A DNA stretch of 64,000 nt from Bacteroidales bacterium (GTDB taxonomy: Bacteria > Bacteroidota > Bacteroidia > Bacteroidales > ML635J-15). Positions 60,275 to 64,000 of the stretch are shown piece after piece; within the stretch, counting starts at the first letter, position 1; the number at the start of each line of letters is the position of its first letter. The notes under the pieces were generated by a model. The model made no database searches. It saw only the letters and a list, made by a program, of their open reading frames with translations, and had not been told where the DNA came from. The DNA lies in NCBI GenBank assembly GCA_017651185.1, contig JAGCDJ010000021.1, positions 1-64,000 of the forward strand. The letters are read 5' to 3'. Made by a program: the position numbers and the translations under genes.

Positions 60275-61063
60275 CTATGCTTTAATGTCAATCCTAATTT
60301 GTGAATCTTGTCGCAGTCCGAGCAGGTTTTTCGCGCTTGCTCCGCGTATTGCTATTTCGAGCAGTCCAATCGAATTGAACAGGCAGACGATTTCTGCCAT
60401 TTCCACTTCCTTGTACGAGTTGTAAATCTGCGTAACCTTGTACGAATGTGTGTTCAGCAGAATTTCAAACTTGTTGTCGCCAACGGTATTTTCAAAAATC
60501 TCCCTGTTGATATTCGATATTGCATTTCCGTACGAATCGATGTAGATGATGTTTCCGAGAAGTCCGCGAGGAGTTGTCTGTGGTGCTAGGTCTGTATATC
60601 TTGTGACGTCTTCGATCTCGGTTCCAAGTTGTCGGATGTTCTTGCCGCGAAGTATTAGTTTTGCAATTTCGGCGAAAACATTTTTCTCCATGAAAACACA
60701 GTCCTCGTTGCCGAGGGCTGCCACGTCAATGGCGATGACGAGTTCTGGTTCGTCCTTGAATATTATTCCTAGGGTTCCATTGTCGGTGCATATAAAATAT
60801 TGCTTCATGTATTTTGCAACTATGACCTTCATGTCGCCTTCGGGTTCGCTGTCTACACCTATAATATGAATACTGCCTTCGGGAAAGTCTTCGACAATGC
60901 TTCCGAGTACAAATCCTGCCTGCTGCCAGTTGAAATGCTCGATGTTGTGTGAAATGTCGACGAAAACGGTGTCGGGTACCGATGATAGTATAGAGGCCTT
61001 TACTGCGCCTATGTAGTAGTCGCTGTTGCCCCAGTCGGTTGTTAGTGTAACTATTTTCGTCAT
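60275..61063 (-). CDS. SAM hydroxide adenosyltransferase family protein (DUF62)
   Basis: A 262-residue protein with the DUF62 layout: VTLTTDWGNSDYYIGAVKASI at the start (family D-x-G motif), VFVDISHNIEHFNWQQAGFVLG, FICTDNGTLGIIF, and RGLLGNIIYIDSYGNAISNI in the C-terminal barrel. Members cleave S-adenosylmethionine with water to adenosine and methionine, related to fluorinases and chlorinases. The cellular role is unclear. It is divergent from phoH across 72 bases. Confidence 0.9.
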   Translation of the reverse strand: MTKIVTLTTDWGNSDYYIGAVKASILSSVPDTVFVDISHNIEHFNWQQAGFVLGSIVEDFPEGSIHIIGVDSEPEGDMKVIVAKYMKQYFICTDNGTLGIIFKDEPELVIAIDVAALGNEDCVFMEKNVFAEIAKLILRGKNIRQLGTEIEDVTRYTDLAPQTTPRGLLGNIIYIDSYGNAISNINREIFENTVGDNKFEILLNTHSYKVTQIYNSYKEVEMAEIVCLFNSIGLLEIAIRGASAKNLLGLRQDSQIRIDIKA

Positions 61064-61135
61064 TTCAGCAGCAAAAAATCATAACTATGCAAAAAAATGC
61101 TTTTCTTTGCCCTGCAAAAATATCAAAATTTATCG

Positions 61136-62104
61136 ATGACCGAAAAAACTATTCTGATTGAGATTGAAGATTTGCAAAAATTCTTCGGTGTGCGCGACGA
61201 GAACCTTGTCTTGATAGTGAGGCATTTCCCGACTTTGAAAATTGTGCAACGTGGTGATGTAGTGAAAGTTGCTGGCGATAAGGAGGCAATAAGGGAGTTT
61301 GAACGCAAGTTGAACGCAATGCTCGAATTTTTTGGAAAGTACAACCGGATAGGGGCAGAGGAGATTCGCGAAATTCTTGGCAGCGAGACCGATTCGGTGA
61401 GCATGACCGAGGACAAGGACGTGCTTTTGTACAGCATAAGCGGAAAACCTATCCGTGCGCGTACCGCCAACCAGAAGGTGCTTGTGGAATGTTTCCAGAA
61501 AAACGACCTGCTTTTTGCAACCGGACCGGCAGGAACTGGCAAGACCTACACTGCTATTGCCTTGGCGGTTAAGTCGCTTAAAGAGATGAGGGTAAAGAAG
61601 ATTATTCTTTCGCGCCCTGCTGTCGAAGCAGGCGAGAACCTTGGATTTCTTCCTGGCGATGTGCGCGAAAAACTCGACCCATACCTGCAACCGCTCTACG
61701 ATGCTCTACTTGATATGATTCCTTATCGCAAATTGGAAAAGTATCTGGAAGAAAAAACAATACAGATTGCTCCGCTGGCATTTATGCGTGGCCGTACATT
61801 GAGCGATGCATTTGTAATTCTCGATGAGGCGCAGAATGCTACTTATACGCAGTTGAAGATGTTCCTCACCCGTATGGGAGAAAACTCGAAGTTCATTGTC
61901 ACAGGCGACCTTACGCAGATAGATTTGCCACGAAAGTCGGAGTCAGGTTTGCTGTCTGCACATCGCATTCTTGGCAACATACCCGAAATATCATTCGTTA
62001 AGTTTGACAAGGGCGACATAATTCGCCATAAGGTTGTGGGCAGGATTGTGGAGGCCTACGAGCGAAGCGAAAAGGACAATGTTCAGCATGACGGAGATAA
62101 GTAG
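61136..62104 (+). CDS. PhoH-like ATPase
   Basis: About 322 residues from the ATG at 61136 (MTEKTILIEIEDLQKFFGVRDENL); the frame from 61097 lies over the predicted promoter region (TTTCTTTGC near 61102). N-terminal KH-like domain to about 100. Walker A GPAGTGKTYTAIAL, then SRPAVEAGENLGFLPGDVREKLDPY, AFMRGRTLSDAFVILDEAQNAT (Walker B), GDLTQIDLP and the SEISFVKFDKGDIIRH-type ending. It matches PhoH-like NTPases, implicated in RNA metabolism under stress. Confidence 0.94.
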   Translation: MTEKTILIEIEDLQKFFGVRDENLVLIVRHFPTLKIVQRGDVVKVAGDKEAIREFERKLNAMLEFFGKYNRIGAEEIREILGSETDSVSMTEDKDVLLYSISGKPIRARTANQKVLVECFQKNDLLFATGPAGTGKTYTAIALAVKSLKEMRVKKIILSRPAVEAGENLGFLPGDVREKLDPYLQPLYDALLDMIPYRKLEKYLEEKTIQIAPLAFMRGRTLSDAFVILDEAQNATYTQLKMFLTRMGENSKFIVTGDLTQIDLPRKSESGLLSAHRILGNIPEISFVKFDKGDIIRHKVVGRIVEAYERSEKDNVQHDGDK

Positions 62105-62150
62105 TTTCCATTGCTTGCATAAACTGCCCAGTCGAATAATTTTCCATAAA

Positions 62151-62184
62151 TTTGCATTACTGCAACATATTTTTATTAACTTTG
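62151..62184 (+). promoter_or_regulatory. Promoter for the PorE-like gene
   Basis: TTTG at 62151-62154, a 22-base spacer and TAACTTTG followed by C at 62177-62184, 19 bases before the ATG. Confidence 0.65.
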
Positions 62185-62202
62185 CTTCTTATTTCGTTTT
62201 AA

Positions 62203-64000
62203 ATGGCGAAACGTTTTGTCATATTGCTGTTAGTTATTGCTGCGGGTGTTTCACGCGGTTTCGCCCAGTTTGATACCGATTTCTGCAACGATATTGATGA
62301 TAAGAAACTGATTAAGTCGTTCCAGAAGGGCGTACAGTTGCTTAACGAAGGCAAAATGAATGATGCGGAAATTATTTTTGCCAAGATATTGGATGAGGAA
62401 CCTGAATTTACCGAGGCGTGGGTGGCAAGTTCGGAAATAAACTATTCGAAGTACAAGAGCGCAAAGGACCAGAAAAGTCAGAACAATTACTACTCGCGCT
62501 ATGTAAAGTGCCTCGAAAGCGTTGCAAAGACTTGTCCGTCGTATCAGAACTACGAGGTGTGCTATACGCTTGGCAAGATTTTTTTCAGTCACGACAAACT
62601 GGATGTTGCAAAGAAATACCTGTCGACATATACTGCTAACGCCAAAAAGGGTACAAAATACTACACAGATGCTGAAAGCACAATCCATTACATCGACCAG
62701 TACCTTAACCTAATCGAAAATCCTGTGCCGTTTGAACCGGTTGTGGTCGAAGGTGTTTCAAGTGCGTACGACGACTATCTGCCGCTCATTTCGCCCGACG
62801 GTTCGCTCGCTTTGTTTACAAAGGCATACATGAAGAAGGAAATACAGTCCATATACGGCGACAAGTACGTCGAGGAGTTTACTGTGTCGAAGGCATCAGA
62901 CGACAAGGGTCTCGTATTCTCGCCAGGTGAACCGCTTCCATATCCGTTCAACACAGGTAAGAACCAAGGTGCAGCATCAATATCAATCGACAATAAGACC
63001 TTATTTATAACAATCTGCGAGTTTGTCAGCAGCAATTATGACAACTGCGACATATACATGTCGACTCGCGTTGGCGATGGTTGGTCTGACTTAAAACCAC
63101 TAGGTCCGAATATAAACGGGTTGTATACATGGGAGAGTCAGCCGTCTATTTCTGCTGATGGCAAGACCTTGTACTTTGCGAGCATACGCGAAGGCAACAT
63201 AGGATTCGACCCCGACCGTCCAACATCCGACATCTATTACTCTACAAAGGATGAAAAGGGCAATTGGAGCAAGGCGAAGAACCTTGGGGCAAAGATAAAT
63301 ACGCCCGGAAACGAGAAGTCTCCGTTCATACATTCCGACAGTCAGACATTGTATTTCTCTTCGGACGGGCATCTAGGAATTGGTGGATACGACATTTTCT
63401 TCTCGAAGTTTAGGGATGGCGACTGGACAACTCCTATTAATATAGGTTATCCCATAAACACCAAGAACAACGATTTGGGTTTTGTGGTGAACACGCAGGG
63501 AACAAAGGCATATTTTGCATCAAACAAGTTGAACGGCAAGGGCGGTTGGGACATATATGCCATCGACTTGTACAAGGAGGCGCGTCCCGAGAAGGTTTTC
63601 TTGGTTAAAGGTCAGTTGGTCGACGACAATGGCTATTCTATTGGCGAAGCAAAACTCGAAGTCAAGAACACGCGTACCGATGAAGTGTCAGAGGGAATCG
63701 TAGACTCGGAGACTGGTCATTATGCAGTTGCTGTGACTGCTGTAGACGAAAAGGATGACTTCCTTATGGTTGTTAAGAAAGAAGACTACAGTTTTACGTC
63801 TACGCTGATAGAACCTACCGAGGAAACCTTTGAAAAACCTATTGAGGTTAACTTCGAGGTGAAACCGATAGAGGCGGGAAAGTCGGTGCAGATAAACGAC
63901 ATATACTATGCTACGGCATCTTATGAAATAAATAATAAGAGTTTGGCGGTGCTTGATGAGTTTGCCGAGTTCCTGAAGACTAATCCTACGGTAAAGGTAG
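62203..64000 (+). CDS. PorE-like TPR / beta-propeller / OmpA-family protein (runs off the window)
   Basis: The frame is open from the ATG at 62203 to the last base, so at least 599 residues are visible and the 3' end is missing. Signal peptide MAKRFVILLLVIAAGVSRGFAQ, then TPR-like helices about 30-150 (KSFQKGVQLLNEGKMNDAEI). A WD40/PD40 propeller spans about 180-460, with YLPLISPDGSLALFTK, QPSISADGKTLYFAS and FIHSDSQTLYFSSDG. A carboxypeptidase-regulatory-like domain is at about 465-560, then the start of an OmpA C-terminal domain (VQINDIYYATASYEIN). This four-part order is that of Porphyromonas PorE, a T9SS component that binds peptidoglycan. No lipobox was seen here, unlike PorE. A general OmpA-family protein is the alternative. 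Confidence 0.82.
   Translation, partial: MAKRFVILLLVIAAGVSRGFAQFDTDFCNDIDDKKLIKSFQKGVQLLNEGKMNDAEIIFAKILDEEPEFTEAWVASSEINYSKYKSAKDQKSQNNYYSRYVKCLESVAKTCPSYQNYEVCYTLGKIFFSHDKLDVAKKYLSTYTANAKKGTKYYTDAESTIHYIDQYLNLIENPVPFEPVVVEGVSSAYDDYLPLISPDGSLALFTKAYMKKEIQSIYGDKYVEEFTVSKASDDKGLVFSPGEPLPYPFNTGKNQGAASISIDNKTLFITICEFVSSNYDNCDIYMSTRVGDGWSDLKPLGPNINGLYTWESQPSISADGKTLYFASIREGNIGFDPDRPTSDIYYSTKDEKGNWSKAKNLGAKINTPGNEKSPFIHSDSQTLYFSSDGHLGIGGYDIFFSKFRDGDWTTPINIGYPINTKNNDLGFVVNTQGTKAYFASNKLNGKGGWDIYAIDLYKEARPEKVFLVKGQLVDDNGYSIGEAKLEVKNTRTDEVSEGIVDSETGHYAVAVTAVDEKDDFLMVVKKEDYSFTSTLIEPTEETFEKPIEVNFEVKPIEAGKSVQINDIYYATASYEINNKSLAVLDEFAEFLKTNPTVKV

Noticed and set aside
1..64000. tRNA, rRNA, insertion sequences
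   Set aside because: All gaps were scanned by eye; no cloverleaf, rRNA core or transposase was recognised, though short degenerate elements could be missed.

Overview
The window is one stretch of a low-to-moderate GC Bacteroidota chromosome, most likely from the order Bacteroidales. Four things point there. Many genes are preceded by the Bacteroidota -7 promoter box (TAnnTTTG) and few by Shine-Dalgarno sequences. There are type IX secretion parts: a giant SprA/Sov translocon gene, a PorE-like TPR/propeller/OmpA protein and a secreted nuclease with a T9SS sorting domain. There are SusC-type TonB receptor and DUF4249 genes. The orders ruvA-sprA-gcvH and plsX-rpmF-DUF177 are typical of the phylum. 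A lysine 5,6-aminomutase alpha subunit and a formiminotransferase-cyclodeaminase suggest amino acid fermentation. No rRNA, tRNA, CRISPR array, transposase or integrase was seen.

Layout. 1-6.7 kb: the tail of a probable phosphatidylserine synthase, purS, an Ig-like lipoprotein, then a leftward run purN, secreted endonuclease, DUF368, aroE and a small membrane protein. 6.8-17.4 kb: acpP-fabF-rnc, lpxC-lpxA, lpxD-yhcG-mfd, linking fatty acid and lipid A synthesis with RNA and DNA processing. 17.5-32.6 kb: a GH3/beta-lactamase fusion enzyme, ruvA, sprA, gcvH, an enlarged phosphoglycerate kinase and a lipoprotein. 32.9-40.3 kb: coaX, outer membrane protein, TPR protein, lptC, CBS-domain protein and a GT22-type glycosyltransferase in one rightward operon. 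40.3-45.8 kb: leftward kamD, capA-like lipoprotein, TPR lipoprotein, recA and bcp. 45.9-48.4 kb: an accessory island with two small ssb genes flanking three small genes that look like BECR-fold nucleases, plus a candidate small RNA. 48.7-50.4 kb: ftcD. 50.5-56.9 kb: an operon of four paralogous small beta-barrel proteins, a DUF4249 lipoprotein and a TonB receptor whose C-terminus carries a fifth copy of the small barrel. 57-64 kb: plsX, rpmF, DUF177, a histidine kinase, a SAM hydroxide adenosyltransferase-family gene, phoH and the PorE-like gene, cut by the window end.

The most unusual items are (1) a phosphoglycerate kinase with an extra, degenerate copy of its own C-terminal lobe at the N-terminus, (2) the small-barrel array with its TonB-receptor fusion, (3) the ssb-flanked island, whose genes are separated by a conserved repeat and end in the same peptide tail, (4) a compact RNA with its own near-perfect promoter and terminator beside that island, and (5) an LpxC lacking the FabZ domain to which it is normally fused in this phylum. 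These are read from sequence only; no database search was possible.
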